Below, piece after piece: positions 20,163 to 29,309 of a stretch of 64,000 nt of DNA (the first letter of the stretch is position 1; the number at the start of each line of letters is the position of its first letter). The notes beneath the pieces were generated by a model, which had not been told where the DNA came from, searched no databases, and was given only the letters and a program-made list of their open reading frames with translations. Both the position numbers and the translations under genes were made by a program. Source of the stretch: Actinomycetota bacterium (lineage in GTDB: Bacteria > Actinomycetota > Actinomycetes > Nanopelagicales > Nanopelagicaceae); contig RGJX01000001.1 in the NCBI GenBank assembly GCA_010023045.1, positions 35,318-99,317 on the forward strand, in the 5' to 3' direction.

Positions 20163-20650
20163 CAGTCGCCAACTACCGCATCAGTACCGCCAGTTACTCT
20201 AAGTAGTTCATCAAAGCTAGTTGGAAAAACTGTATGGGGATGGCCAGCGGCAGCCCAAACTTCTTCATATTCACCAAGCGCTCTATCAATCAAAATTATT
20301 TCAGGGGCGTTTAGCCAACCGACTGGGGCAACTCCACCTACAGAGTATCCCGAGACATTCTTAACGTAGTCTGCATCGGCTCTTCCAAGTCCTTCTACTC
20401 CTAGATCCCTTGATACCAAATCAGTGTTTACGCGATGCCGACCTGAGGTCACTATCAAAAGTGGATTGCCGCTTGGAAGTTTGAAGACGATTGAGGAAGC
20501 TATCTGTCCCACTTGTATGCCAAGTGCCGTTGCCGCATCTTGTGCAGTGCGCGCGCTATCAGAGAGAACTTTTATCTCGCCTGACATCTCATTGCGTTTT
20601 ATTGCCTCAGCGGCACGCTTTACTGCAGCCTTTTCTAATATGCCGTCCAC
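20162..20650 (-). CDS. YbaK/EbsC-family aminoacyl-tRNA deacylase-like protein
   Basis: DAATALGIQVGQIASSIVFK..., SGYSVGGVAPVGW. Confidence 0.85.
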   Translation of the reverse strand: MDGILEKAAVKRAAEAIKRNEMSGEIKVLSDSARTAQDAATALGIQVGQIASSIVFKLPSGNPLLIVTSGRHRVNTDLVSRDLGVEGLGRADADYVKNVSGYSVGGVAPVGWLNAPEIILIDRALGEYEEVWAAAGHPHTVFPTSFDELLRVTGGTDAVVGD

Positions 20651-20663
20651 TTCTAAATTCTAT

Positions 20664-21410
20664 TCAAAAGAGCCATGTCTCAATGAGAGTGAAGGCGGCT
20701 ATGGCAAATACGGTGTATGCAAATGCACGTTTTAAAGATTGCGGGCTCATCGAAGTACTCCGTTTGGCAGCTAACGTTGAGATTAGGACCGCAACTACCG
20801 CGATGAGGATTGGTATTTCCCAGGAGACTTCCTCCCAATGACGGTAATGAGCAAAGAAGCCCGTGAGCGTGTTTATCGTGATTATGAAGAGCGAAGTACC
20901 TGCGGCTTTGGCGGGAGAGACGTTGTAAAAGAGGACCAAGATAGGGATTGCGATAAACCCTCCGCCGATACCGAAGAGACCCGTAAGTGCGCCCACCAAC
21001 AGCGATAAGCCAATCAGCGCAGGTAGGGGCATCTTCCGTTCACTTGATCCAGTGGGCGGCTTTAGCAGCATTGAAATTCCCGCAGAGATGAGAACTAGTG
21101 AAAAGCCGGTGAGGATAATTGATTCAGAGATCTTTGGGAGCACATAAGCTCCACCGAAATTTGTTGCTAATCCAATCGCCCAAATTGAGAGCGATTCTTT
21201 AACCAGAACATCCTTACTTTTGAACTTAGAGATAACTCCAGATAACGCCCCACTAAATACAATTATGAGTGAAGCAGTAGTTGCTTGCACCGGCGTCATT
21301 CCAAATACATAGATCAACATAGGAACAGCTACCATCGAGCCTCCGGCGCCAACAAAGCCCAAGATTGAACCGATGGCAACGCCACAGATGATGGCTAGGA
21401 GTATTTCCAC
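20664..21410 (-). CDS. TauE/SafE-family sulfite exporter-like membrane protein
   Basis: GFVGAGGSMVAVPMLIYVFGMTPVQATTASL and GLFGIGGGFIAIPILVLFYNVSPAKAAGTSL tandem repeats. Confidence 0.88.
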   Translation of the reverse strand: MEILLAIICGVAIGSILGFVGAGGSMVAVPMLIYVFGMTPVQATTASLIIVFSGALSGVISKFKSKDVLVKESLSIWAIGLATNFGGAYVLPKISESIILTGFSLVLISAGISMLLKPPTGSSERKMPLPALIGLSLLVGALTGLFGIGGGFIAIPILVLFYNVSPAKAAGTSLFIITINTLTGFFAHYRHWEEVSWEIPILIAVVAVLISTLAAKRSTSMSPQSLKRAFAYTVFAIAAFTLIETWLF

Positions 21411-21431
21411 GAGGTAAAGGTAGCCTGAAAT

Positions 21432-21465
21432 AAATAAGACCCCTGAGAAGCCAGGGGTCTTATTT
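21432..21465 (-). terminator. Rho-independent terminator hairpin downstream of the DoxX gene
   Basis: Perfect inverted repeat AAATAAGACCCCTG-AGAAGC-CAGGGGTCTTATTT. Confidence 0.85.
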
Positions 21466-21493
21466 GTGACTCTTTATGTATTAGAGTTTTGTA

Positions 21494-21907
21494 TTAGAGG
21501 TTGAAGAATCCATCAGTGACCGCAGGACCGAAATCAACTCCGCTTCCAACCAATACGAAGATAATCAAGGCAGCGCCGGCAAGAGAGAGGTTCTTGAAGA
21601 AATTGATCATCTCACCTTGCTTGGCTTGCGGATCCTGGATGGTCCAGAAGTTATGCATCATAAATGCGGTTGGCACGAGGAAGAGCGCAAGAAGTAGCGC
21701 ACCGAGATCGGCGTAAACGCCAAAGACAATGTAGAGACCACCGATGATCAACATCAGGCCGGTCACTATGACCGCTAACTTGGCAGCCGGAACTTTCTTG
21801 AATTTGGCGTAGCCAGTCATGTCATTGAGCTTTGTGAGGTGTGCGATACCTGAGTTGATGAAGATCAACGCAAAGAGCACGCGACCGATTACCAGGAGAA
21901 TATCCAT
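21494..21907 (-). CDS. DoxX-family membrane protein
   Basis: VLFALIFINSGIAHLTKLNDMTGYAKFKKVPAAKLAV. Confidence 0.85.
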   Translation of the reverse strand: MDILLVIGRVLFALIFINSGIAHLTKLNDMTGYAKFKKVPAAKLAVIVTGLMLIIGGLYIVFGVYADLGALLLALFLVPTAFMMHNFWTIQDPQAKQGEMINFFKNLSLAGAALIIFVLVGSGVDFGPAVTDGFFNL

Positions 21908-21993
21908 TTAGTTTGCGTCCTTTCGAGACAGTTGGTTGAAGATTAAACCAATTTGCTTGAAGTTTCAACTATTTCGGCGTGTCGCAAAAGAAA

Positions 21994-22020
21994 ACCGCGC
22001 CTTTTTTTCAAAGGCGCGGT
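21994..22020 (-). terminator. Rho-independent terminator downstream of the 5'-nucleotidase gene
   Basis: ACCGCGCCTTT-TTTTC-AAAGGCGCGGT inverted repeat with flanking A/T tracts. Confidence 0.8.
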
Positions 22021-22038
22021 CTCTTTTATTTCTAGCTT

Positions 22039-23919
22039 TTAGCCTACTTTTGTGATTCGTCCATCAGCTTTAGGAGTCTGGGTGACTCGCTTAGCTGCTA
22101 GATCTGCCTTGATTCCATCAACCAATATGTCTAGCAATAACTTGCCAGGGAATTTAGCGGTAGAAGGATTTAGCATCGTATAACCATCGCCTCCATAGAG
22201 CATGAAGTCGTTTGTGGCTACCGTGTAGGTCTTTGCATCTTTTGCGATTGCAGTTCCATCTAACTTAGTAACAGCAGTGATTCTTGATCCCACTGCTTTT
22301 GAAGTGTCGAAGGAGAACTTGAATCCAGAGATTTGCGGGAATCGACCACCGGATGGATGTTGCGAGACTCCATTTTCTAGAGCGGCCCAGAGCTGGGTTC
22401 CAGAAATTGTCGCAACAGCAACTGAGTTACCAAATGGAAGCACTGAGATTGCATCTCCGAGGGTCACATCAAATGGACCAGTAACCCCGGCTGCGGGGCG
22501 CTTGTAAGTTGTATCGACAGCTTTGTAAGTAGCCGCTGGGAAGGTATCGCGTAGACCGCCACCATTTGTTAGCGCAAAGTCAGTCTTCAATTCCTTGCGC
22601 ATCAAATCAGCGAGGTAATTACCCATTGGAGTTTCGCCAGCGCGCTCTACGGCAGGAGTACCGCCGCGTGGGAATAGTTCAGAAACTTGACCAATCTTTA
22701 CATCAAGTTTGGTCACCAGTTGATCCTTATATTTATTAACGAGCGCCGCACCAGCTGTATCAGCGGTTACACCCTTTAGGTCAGCGGTTGTTACGTAGTC
22801 GAGGGATGCTCCCTGGACTCTGCTTCCACTTACGCAGAGCTGGATACGGTTGTAACCAACACCAGCATTTGGGGTTTGTGCGATGAGAGTCGAGCCATAG
22901 CGAGCCGAAGTTCCCATGATGCTGCTGTAGCGCTGGTGGCTATGGCCACCAAGAACTGCTGCTGCACCCTTGATTCCCTTTGCGAGATCCAAGAGTTGGC
23001 CCTTTGCTAGCCCATCAGCGTTCTCTGACCAGCCGTAATGAAGTAGCGCTACAACAATGTCAGCGCCAGCGGACTTTGCATCCTTGATTGCTTGATTTAC
23101 GCCAGCAACCGAGGCGGAGATTTGTAAGGTCTTCTTCGCACCACTTGCATCTGTGTAATCGAGGTTTCCAGGGAAAATTACCTCAGGTGTCTCATCGGTA
23201 TTCATTCCGACAACGCCAACTTTTACTCCACCACGGTCGATAATCACATAACTCTTAGCTGCTTTTGTACCTGACTTAAGCGGCTCAAGGGAGCTGTAAT
23301 TAGATGCGACCCAGGCAAAATCAGAAGCGCCGATGACTTTCTGGACGTGAGCGATATTTCTATCATGCTCATGATTTCCAAATGTAGAGACATCGAACTT
23401 CATCAAATTCATTGATTCGATAGTTGGAAGTTCTTCGAATTGGCTTGAGATAGCCGGAGCTGCGCCAATATTGTCACCGCTTGAAAGAGTGATAGTTGAG
23501 GCAACAGCAGTTGCTGTGAAAGTCTTGCTCCACTTTGCAGCAGGTGAGAAGCCATAAGCATTTACAGCCTGCACATTTACAGTTGCAGAGGTCTGTCCTT
23601 CAAGAATCGGTAGTCGAACCGAACCGGATGTGGTTGCAGGTACGACAACTGGACATGATCCTTGTCCACCGGTAACTACATAGTGAGTTACCGCAGGTGA
23701 TGCGCTAACAGGATTGAATCGGACACGGATACCGGCATCAGTTACATATGCCTTGGTGATGGTTGGTGCTGCAGGAACAGCATAGGTATTTGCTGAGGCC
23801 TGCGGGGAAGTGAGCACTACGAGAGCGGATATCACTAGCGCGAGGGAGCTTGTGATGGCAGAGAGACGTACGCGGAGGGAGTTGCCCTGGGCGGACGTGG
23901 ATGGCTTGTGTGTGATCAC
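22039..23919 (-). CDS. Secreted 5'-nucleotidase/2',3'-cyclic phosphodiesterase-type protein with N-terminal Fn3-like domain; appears to carry an internal in-frame deletion
   Basis: Signal peptide ALVVLTSPQASA; SSGDNIGAAP, FGNHEHDRN, LGGHSHQRY, 5'-nucleotidase C-terminal domain. The expected NDFHG/NDLHG block is absent. GTG at 23919 preferred to the ATG at 24009. Confidence 0.8.
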   Translation of the reverse strand: MITHKPSTSAQGNSLRVRLSAITSSLALVISALVVLTSPQASANTYAVPAAPTITKAYVTDAGIRVRFNPVSASPAVTHYVVTGGQGSCPVVVPATTSGSVRLPILEGQTSATVNVQAVNAYGFSPAAKWSKTFTATAVASTITLSSGDNIGAAPAISSQFEELPTIESMNLMKFDVSTFGNHEHDRNIAHVQKVIGASDFAWVASNYSSLEPLKSGTKAAKSYVIIDRGGVKVGVVGMNTDETPEVIFPGNLDYTDASGAKKTLQISASVAGVNQAIKDAKSAGADIVVALLHYGWSENADGLAKGQLLDLAKGIKGAAAVLGGHSHQRYSSIMGTSARYGSTLIAQTPNAGVGYNRIQLCVSGSRVQGASLDYVTTADLKGVTADTAGAALVNKYKDQLVTKLDVKIGQVSELFPRGGTPAVERAGETPMGNYLADLMRKELKTDFALTNGGGLRDTFPAATYKAVDTTYKRPAAGVTGPFDVTLGDAISVLPFGNSVAVATISGTQLWAALENGVSQHPSGGRFPQISGFKFSFDTSKAVGSRITAVTKLDGTAIAKDAKTYTVATNDFMLYGGDGYTMLNPSTAKFPGKLLLDILVDGIKADLAAKRVTQTPKADGRITKVG

Positions 23920-24039
23920 GGGCGGATACTCGCACCGCCTAGGTAAATAACTAGGTAAATAAGAGGCGAGCGGCTCGTGTCGGTTGGGCCAACATTCGTA
24001 GATCAGCATTTGCAGCCTGTCAGGCCCCTTCGCTAGGGT

Positions 24040-24055
24040 TCGAACAAATGTTCGA
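24040..24055. promoter_or_regulatory. LexA/SOS box
   Basis: TCGAACAAATGTTCGA, perfect dyad matching the actinobacterial SOS consensus TCGAAC-N4-GTTCGA. Confidence 0.93.
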
Positions 24056-24350
24056 AAATCCTAACCCACCCCAGATATACCTAATAGGCGGCGAGCCGGC
24101 TGAATTCACCTTCCGCGGCCAGCGCTTCCGTATCCATTCCGTTTTATCTTCTTGGCGCGAATCAGGTGGCTGGTGGAATCGAGCGAGCGATGGCTTCTAT
24201 CGCCCCGATGATGGTGCGCGCATTCTCTGGCGAGTAGAGGCAGCCCCGATTGGAACGATGGCGACCTTCGAGATTGAACGCGAAGAGGTTATCGATCCTC
24301 GTAATCCAATCTGGCGGATAAGGCCGACCTCAAGATCTGCCAGCGCTTAA
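24048..24350 (+). CDS. DUF6504-like small protein of the mutagenesis cassette
   Basis: 100 aa, FTFRGQRFRIHSVLSSWRESGGWWNRASDG...YRPDDGARILWRVEA; directly upstream of dnaE2; start ATG inside the SOS box. Confidence 0.8.
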   Translation: MFENPNPPQIYLIGGEPAEFTFRGQRFRIHSVLSSWRESGGWWNRASDGFYRPDDGARILWRVEAAPIGTMATFEIEREEVIDPRNPIWRIRPTSRSASA

Positions 24351-24387
24351 AGACATGAGCTTAGGGACATGAGCTTAAAGACATGAG
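24346..24387 (+). repeat. Three tandem 14-bp units (CTTAAAGACATGAG / CTTAGGGACATGAG / CTTAAAGACATGAG) at the dnaE2 start
   Basis: Read directly; two unit copies identical, the middle one differs at two positions. Confidence 0.95.
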
Positions 24388-27300
24388 CTTCACACATCTA
24401 CATGTAGCAAGTGGCTACTCATTTAAATATGGAACAAATCTTCCCGACCAACTAGTTGCTAGAGCTGGCGAGTTAGGGATGAACGCACTTGCCCTAACTG
24501 ATCGAGATACTCTCGCTGGCGCTATCCGTTTTGCCACAAGTTGCGAATTAAATTCAATCGCTCCGATTATCGGAATAGATATCGAGTATGAGAATCAATC
24601 TAGGTTGACACTTCTAGCTACTCCAAATAATTGGAGCTCGTTAGTTCGCCTAGTAACAGCGCTAAAACGACTTAGTTCACCTCCAGGCGCTGATTTCTTT
24701 ATTGCTAATGAAAGTCACACAAAAAATCTTCTTCTATTGCATGGACCAAGCTCTGAGGTAAGCCTGGCGATTCTCTCGCGTCGTTACGATAAAGCGCTCG
24801 CAATCTTAAATAAGACTAGAGATATATTTAAAGATCAAGCTCTTGAGTGCGTCACTCATCTAGAGAGCGAGGGAATCCGATCTACCGCACATGCTGCTAG
24901 AACCCTTGGATTTGCTAGAGATAATGATCTAAAAGTTGTATTAAGTAATGCCGTTCGAATGAGAGAACGTTTGGATGCCCCAATCGCCGATATCTTGGAT
25001 GCGACTCGAAATCTCTTGCCACTTCATCGCAGCGTTGTAGAGCGCAAGAACGCTGAGGCATTCTTGAAAAGTAGCGAGGAGATGGCTTATTTAGCGGAGA
25101 TTATCGCTAGGGCAGCCGGGGAGCGGAACGGAAGGCTTCTGCTTCGAACAACTAGAGAGTGGGCAGAATCGGCCCAACTATCGCCACGAATTGATATTGG
25201 AATCGGTTCGATTCACCTTCCCGAACCAAGCGTTGTTGGCGCATCTAGCCATGAAGAACTGGTGAACCAATTAAGAGAGCGTTCTTACTCAGGCATAAAT
25301 TGGCGTTATGGAAGTGAAGTATCTAGCGATGTAATAGATCGATTGGAGAAAGAGCTACAGATAATCAAAACCCTTGGCTACGAGTCATATTTCCTAACTG
25401 TCGCAGACGTGACCGATCGCGCTCGTAACTCTGGAATCCGAGTCGCAGCCCGAGGGAGCGGCGCTGGTTCACTTGTCTGCCACTTGCTTGGGATATCTGG
25501 GGTTGAGCCGCTATCACTTGGACTTCTCATGGAGCGATTTTGCTCGCCACTTAGAGCTGCGCTTCCTGATATCGATATCGATGTCGAATCAGCTCGCCGC
25601 CTTGAAATCTATGATCAAGTATTTGATTTCTATAAAGAGCGAGCCGCAACTGTTGCGATGTTTGATACATATCGCGCTCGCCATGCGATTCGTGATGTTG
25701 GCGCCGCGCTCTCACTTCCACCAATGGAGATTGATTTAGTAGCAAAGTCGCTACCGCACATAAGAGCGCGAAATATAGGTAAATCTCTAGAGAATCTGCC
25801 GGAACTTAAAACTCTAAATCTCACTTCGCCACTTTGGCGGATGGCGATTGGTTTGGCTGAACGACTAGATGGATTACCAAGAAACCTTGCAATGCATCCT
25901 TGCGCTGTTGTCTTATCTGATATCGGTTTATATGACCGCGCTCCAATTGAAGAGAATGCAAGCGGCTACCCAATGATTCAATGGGATAAGGATGATGTAG
26001 AGGCAATCGGCTTATTGAAGCTGGACATCCTTGGGGTACGGATGCAATCCACGCTTGCCTATGCTGTTACTGAGATAGAGCGGAGCGCTAATAAGAAGAT
26101 AGATATCGATTCGATACCTCTTGATGATGGCGCAACCTTCGAATTAATCCAATCAACTAAGACTCTAGGCCTATTCCAAATCGAGAGCCCTGGGCAACGT
26201 GAACTAGTAGGAAAGTTCGCACCCGAGAGCTTTAACGATCTGATAATCGATATCTCACTCTTCCGCCCCGGCCCGGTAAAGAGCGACATGATTACTCCAT
26301 TCTTAAATAGCCGGCAGGGCTGGAAGCCAAGATCAATCATCCATCCTGATCTCGCCCCGATATTGAGTGATACCGAAGGGGTTGTCGTATTCCACGAACA
26401 GGTCATCGAAATCATCTCGACTATGACTGGAGTCTCGCTAGCTGAAGCTGATGAGAAGCGACGCGCTTTAGGTGATCGCGATAGCCAACAAGTTATCTGT
26501 GATTGGTTCTTTCCGGCTGCGCTTGCTCGCGGTTACTCATTAGCGGTGGTAACAGAAATTTGGGATGTGCTGCGCGCCTTTGCCTCCTTTGGTTTCTGTA
26601 AAGCTCATGCCGCAGCCTTTGCACTACCCACCTATCAATCTGCTTGGTTAAAAACCCACTACCCAGCTGCTTTTCTAGCTGGCGTCTTAACTCATGATCC
26701 AGGGATGTATCCAAAGCGATTAATCCTCGATGAGGTCCGCCAATGCGGGATAAAGATCGCCCCAATTGATATCAACCGCTCAGATAGGAGCTATCGAGTA
26801 GAGGCTGGCGCGATTCGAATTGCTCTATCTGATGTGAGCGGCATTAGCGATAACGAGGTTGATTCGATAATGAAAGCCCGGCCATTTCTAGATCTCGCTG
26901 ACTTCGTACATAGAGCTGAAGTAAGTAAGCCGATTACCGAATCTCTACTTATGGTCGGAGCTTTTGACTCTTTATATGAAACTAACCTGAATCGTCGCGA
27001 TCTATTACTCCACTTAAATGATTTATATAAGTGGTCGCGCTCAACAAGTAAAACCAGTAGCTCCCAACTAACTATGGCCTTTACGCCATCGCTAGTTAAA
27101 AGTGGTCTACCTGATCTGAGAAGTGATGAATTGGTAAAGCATGAGATTGAGCATCTAAATATGGATATCTCACATCACATGATTGAGTTCTACTCTAATT
27201 TCTTAAATGAGATTGGTGCGGTTCGCTCAAGCGATTTATTAAAGCAACGCTCTAAATCTCAAGTCCTTGTCGCTGGAGTAAAAGTAGCGCTACAAACTCC

Positions 27301-27544
27301 GCCCGTAAGATCAGGCAAGCGAGTTATGTTTTTAACCCTCGATGATGGCTTTGGTTGTAGCGATGCCACTTTCTTTGAAGATACCCAAAAATCCTATGCA
27401 AGTACGCTTCTTAACTCTCAGCTCTTATTAGTTCGAGGAGAGATAAGAAGAACCGGACCTAGGGGAGTCTCGCTCCGCGCCACCGGGGCATGGGGACTAC
27501 TAGATGCCTATGAAAAGTGGCGTAATCTCGCATCTTGTGAGTGA
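24383..27544 (+). CDS. dnaE2: Error-prone DNA polymerase III alpha subunit
   Basis: THLHVASGYSFKYG, ALTDRDTLAGAIRF, AARGSGAGSLVCHLLGI, PDIDIDVESARR; 1053 aa, shorter than the replicative DnaE at 53674, SOS-controlled context. Confidence 0.93.
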   Translation: MSFTHLHVASGYSFKYGTNLPDQLVARAGELGMNALALTDRDTLAGAIRFATSCELNSIAPIIGIDIEYENQSRLTLLATPNNWSSLVRLVTALKRLSSPPGADFFIANESHTKNLLLLHGPSSEVSLAILSRRYDKALAILNKTRDIFKDQALECVTHLESEGIRSTAHAARTLGFARDNDLKVVLSNAVRMRERLDAPIADILDATRNLLPLHRSVVERKNAEAFLKSSEEMAYLAEIIARAAGERNGRLLLRTTREWAESAQLSPRIDIGIGSIHLPEPSVVGASSHEELVNQLRERSYSGINWRYGSEVSSDVIDRLEKELQIIKTLGYESYFLTVADVTDRARNSGIRVAARGSGAGSLVCHLLGISGVEPLSLGLLMERFCSPLRAALPDIDIDVESARRLEIYDQVFDFYKERAATVAMFDTYRARHAIRDVGAALSLPPMEIDLVAKSLPHIRARNIGKSLENLPELKTLNLTSPLWRMAIGLAERLDGLPRNLAMHPCAVVLSDIGLYDRAPIEENASGYPMIQWDKDDVEAIGLLKLDILGVRMQSTLAYAVTEIERSANKKIDIDSIPLDDGATFELIQSTKTLGLFQIESPGQRELVGKFAPESFNDLIIDISLFRPGPVKSDMITPFLNSRQGWKPRSIIHPDLAPILSDTEGVVVFHEQVIEIISTMTGVSLAEADEKRRALGDRDSQQVICDWFFPAALARGYSLAVVTEIWDVLRAFASFGFCKAHAAAFALPTYQSAWLKTHYPAAFLAGVLTHDPGMYPKRLILDEVRQCGIKIAPIDINRSDRSYRVEAGAIRIALSDVSGISDNEVDSIMKARPFLDLADFVHRAEVSKPITESLLMVGAFDSLYETNLNRRDLLLHLNDLYKWSRSTSKTSSSQLTMAFTPSLVKSGLPDLRSDELVKHEIEHLNMDISHHMIEFYSNFLNEIGAVRSSDLLKQRSKSQVLVAGVKVALQTPPVRSGKRVMFLTLDDGFGCSDATFFEDTQKSYASTLLNSQLLLVRGEIRRTGPRGVSLRATGAWGLLDAYEKWRNLASCE

Positions 27545-27548
27545 AGCA

Positions 27549-28760
27549 ATGAGAGAGCGCTCCACAATCCTCCATGTAGATATGGATGCATTCTTTGCCT
27601 CGGTATCTGAACTTGACTACCCGCAATACCGTGGAAAACCGCTAGTCGTAGGAGCTGGAGCGAGGGGAGTAGTTCTCTCTGCAAATTACCTGGCGCGAAA
27701 GTTCGGCATTCGCGCTGCCATGCCGGTATCGCGAGCGCAACGCATGGCCCCAACGGCGGTATTCATCCCGCCTGATCATGAACGTTATTCCGAAGTCTCA
27801 CGAAGAGTTATGGAGATTTTCTTTGATTTCACTCCTCATGTCGAACCACTATCACTTGATGAAGCCTTCCTTGATGTAAGTGGTTCGAAGCGATTATTTG
27901 GTGAGGGAAGAGATATTGCAGCCCAGATTAGAAAACGCGTTAAAGAGCAAGAACGGATTACATGTTCGGTCGGAATTGCGAGTTCAAAATTCATCGCAAA
28001 ATTAGCCTCTGGAAGATGTAAACCTGATGGCATGCTGGAGATTCAAGATGAGCGGGTTCTTACATTCTTACATCCACTTCCGGTAGGGGAGTTGTGGGGT
28101 GTTGGACCAAAGACAAATGAAGAGCTACAAAGATTGGGATTGCGCACTGTTGGAGAGATTGCCAACACTCCATTAGCGACCCTAAAGCGCGCCCTTGGTG
28201 ATGGAGCCGGGGAGTCTCTCTACGAATTGGCTTGGGGTAGAGATTTTCGAGAGGTAATAACGGACTCTCCCGAGAAGAGCATTAGCGCTGCTGAGACTTT
28301 TGCATATGACTTAGAGGATCGCGAAGAGATTTTCCGTGAATTGCTCCGACTTTCGGAGCGAGCGACCCATCGAATGCGAAAGCGCGAATTGAGAGCCAGA
28401 ACAATCGGATTAAAGGTCCGTTTCTCCGACTTTACAAATACCACCAAGTCAAAAACTCTCCCCCTTCCCATAAATGGGATGCATGAGGTATTTGAAGTTG
28501 CGCGCGATCTCTTTACCTCTTTGAGATTAGATGGCTCGAGAATTCGACTTCTTGGAGTATCGCTAGAAAATTTAGTTGACGAGGAGGGCGCAGTCGAACA
28601 ATTACTTTTGGGCGAGCGCGAGAGCGGTTGGCGTGAGGCGCAAGTCGCGATTGATCGAGCAATCACCAGATTCGGTAGCGGTTCAGTTCAGCCAGCTCGC
28701 CTTGTAGAAGAGCCCTCTCAGGAAGGTGCTAGCGACGACCCAGCCACTTCTGAGCGCTGA
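27549..28760 (+). CDS. dinB: DNA polymerase IV (Y family)
   Basis: ILHVDMDAFFASVSELDYPQYRGKPLVVG, SLDEAFLDVSG, CSVGIASSKFIAKLAS; catalytic acidic residues present. Confidence 0.95.
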   Translation: MRERSTILHVDMDAFFASVSELDYPQYRGKPLVVGAGARGVVLSANYLARKFGIRAAMPVSRAQRMAPTAVFIPPDHERYSEVSRRVMEIFFDFTPHVEPLSLDEAFLDVSGSKRLFGEGRDIAAQIRKRVKEQERITCSVGIASSKFIAKLASGRCKPDGMLEIQDERVLTFLHPLPVGELWGVGPKTNEELQRLGLRTVGEIANTPLATLKRALGDGAGESLYELAWGRDFREVITDSPEKSISAAETFAYDLEDREEIFRELLRLSERATHRMRKRELRARTIGLKVRFSDFTNTTKSKTLPLPINGMHEVFEVARDLFTSLRLDGSRIRLLGVSLENLVDEEGAVEQLLLGERESGWREAQVAIDRAITRFGSGSVQPARLVEEPSQEGASDDPATSER

Positions 28761-28810
28761 GTGAGTAATTCGACTTTCCCTCCACAATTCCTTCTACTAT
28801 TGTCAGCGCT

Positions 28811-29167
28811 ATGCCACTTTCTGAGCATGAGAAGCGCCTATTGGCCGAGATGGAAGAAGCTCTCGCTGCCGATGACCCTCGCCTTATCTCTGCCTTTAGC
28901 GGCAAGACCCCAAGCCGAACTCGAGTAGTTGTTGGATTCCTTCTAGTCGTAGTTGGAATCATTGGACTGCTCACGGGAATGGTCTCCCAAACCCCTCCGA
29001 TTGGCATAGCTGGATTTGCAATCTCTTTGAGTGGAGCGGTTCTTGCCATTTCTAACCTTGGAGGCCTGATGAATAGCCTCAAAGATCGAGTCCCACGTGA
29101 AAAGAAGGGGCCCAAGTGGAGCGCCCGCTTTGAAGAGCGTTGGGATCGAAGGAACCTTGGCGAGTAG
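28811..29167 (+). CDS. DUF3040-family membrane protein
   Basis: MPLSEHEKRLLAEMEEALAADDPRL plus two TM segments. Confidence 0.88.
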   Translation: MPLSEHEKRLLAEMEEALAADDPRLISAFSGKTPSRTRVVVGFLLVVVGIIGLLTGMVSQTPPIGIAGFAISLSGAVLAISNLGGLMNSLKDRVPREKKGPKWSARFEERWDRRNLGE

Positions 29168-29193
29168 CTAACCCGCCCCAATCCGTCTTACGG

Positions 29194-29217
29194 CCCGCCC
29201 TGGAGGCGGGTTTTTTT
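29194..29217 (+). terminator. Rho-independent terminator
   Basis: CCCGCC-CTGGA-GGCGGG followed by TTTTTTT. Confidence 0.9.
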
Positions 29218-29264
29218 ATACCCAAAATCAAGTGGAGGAGCGCTTCGTTGCCTCCGCATAGAAA

Positions 29265-29309
29265 TGGAGAAGGGTGGTTGAAAATGGAGTAAAAGGGAGT
29301 AAAGTGGGG
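29265..29309 (+). promoter_or_regulatory. MraZ operator: five TGGNN-like boxes at exact 10-bp spacing
   Basis: TGGAG 29265, TGGTT 29275, TGGAG 29285, GGGAG 29295, TGGGG 29305; directly upstream of mraZ. Confidence 0.75.

Noticed and set aside
14695-20650. The CrtI-like to CrtA-like block as a horizontally acquired island
   Set aside because: No tRNA, integrase, repeats or obvious compositional shift were seen; neighbouring genes are housekeeping.
24346-24387. 14-bp tandem repeats as a CRISPR array
   Set aside because: Units are contiguous without spacers and far too short; better explained as duplication of the dnaE2 start.
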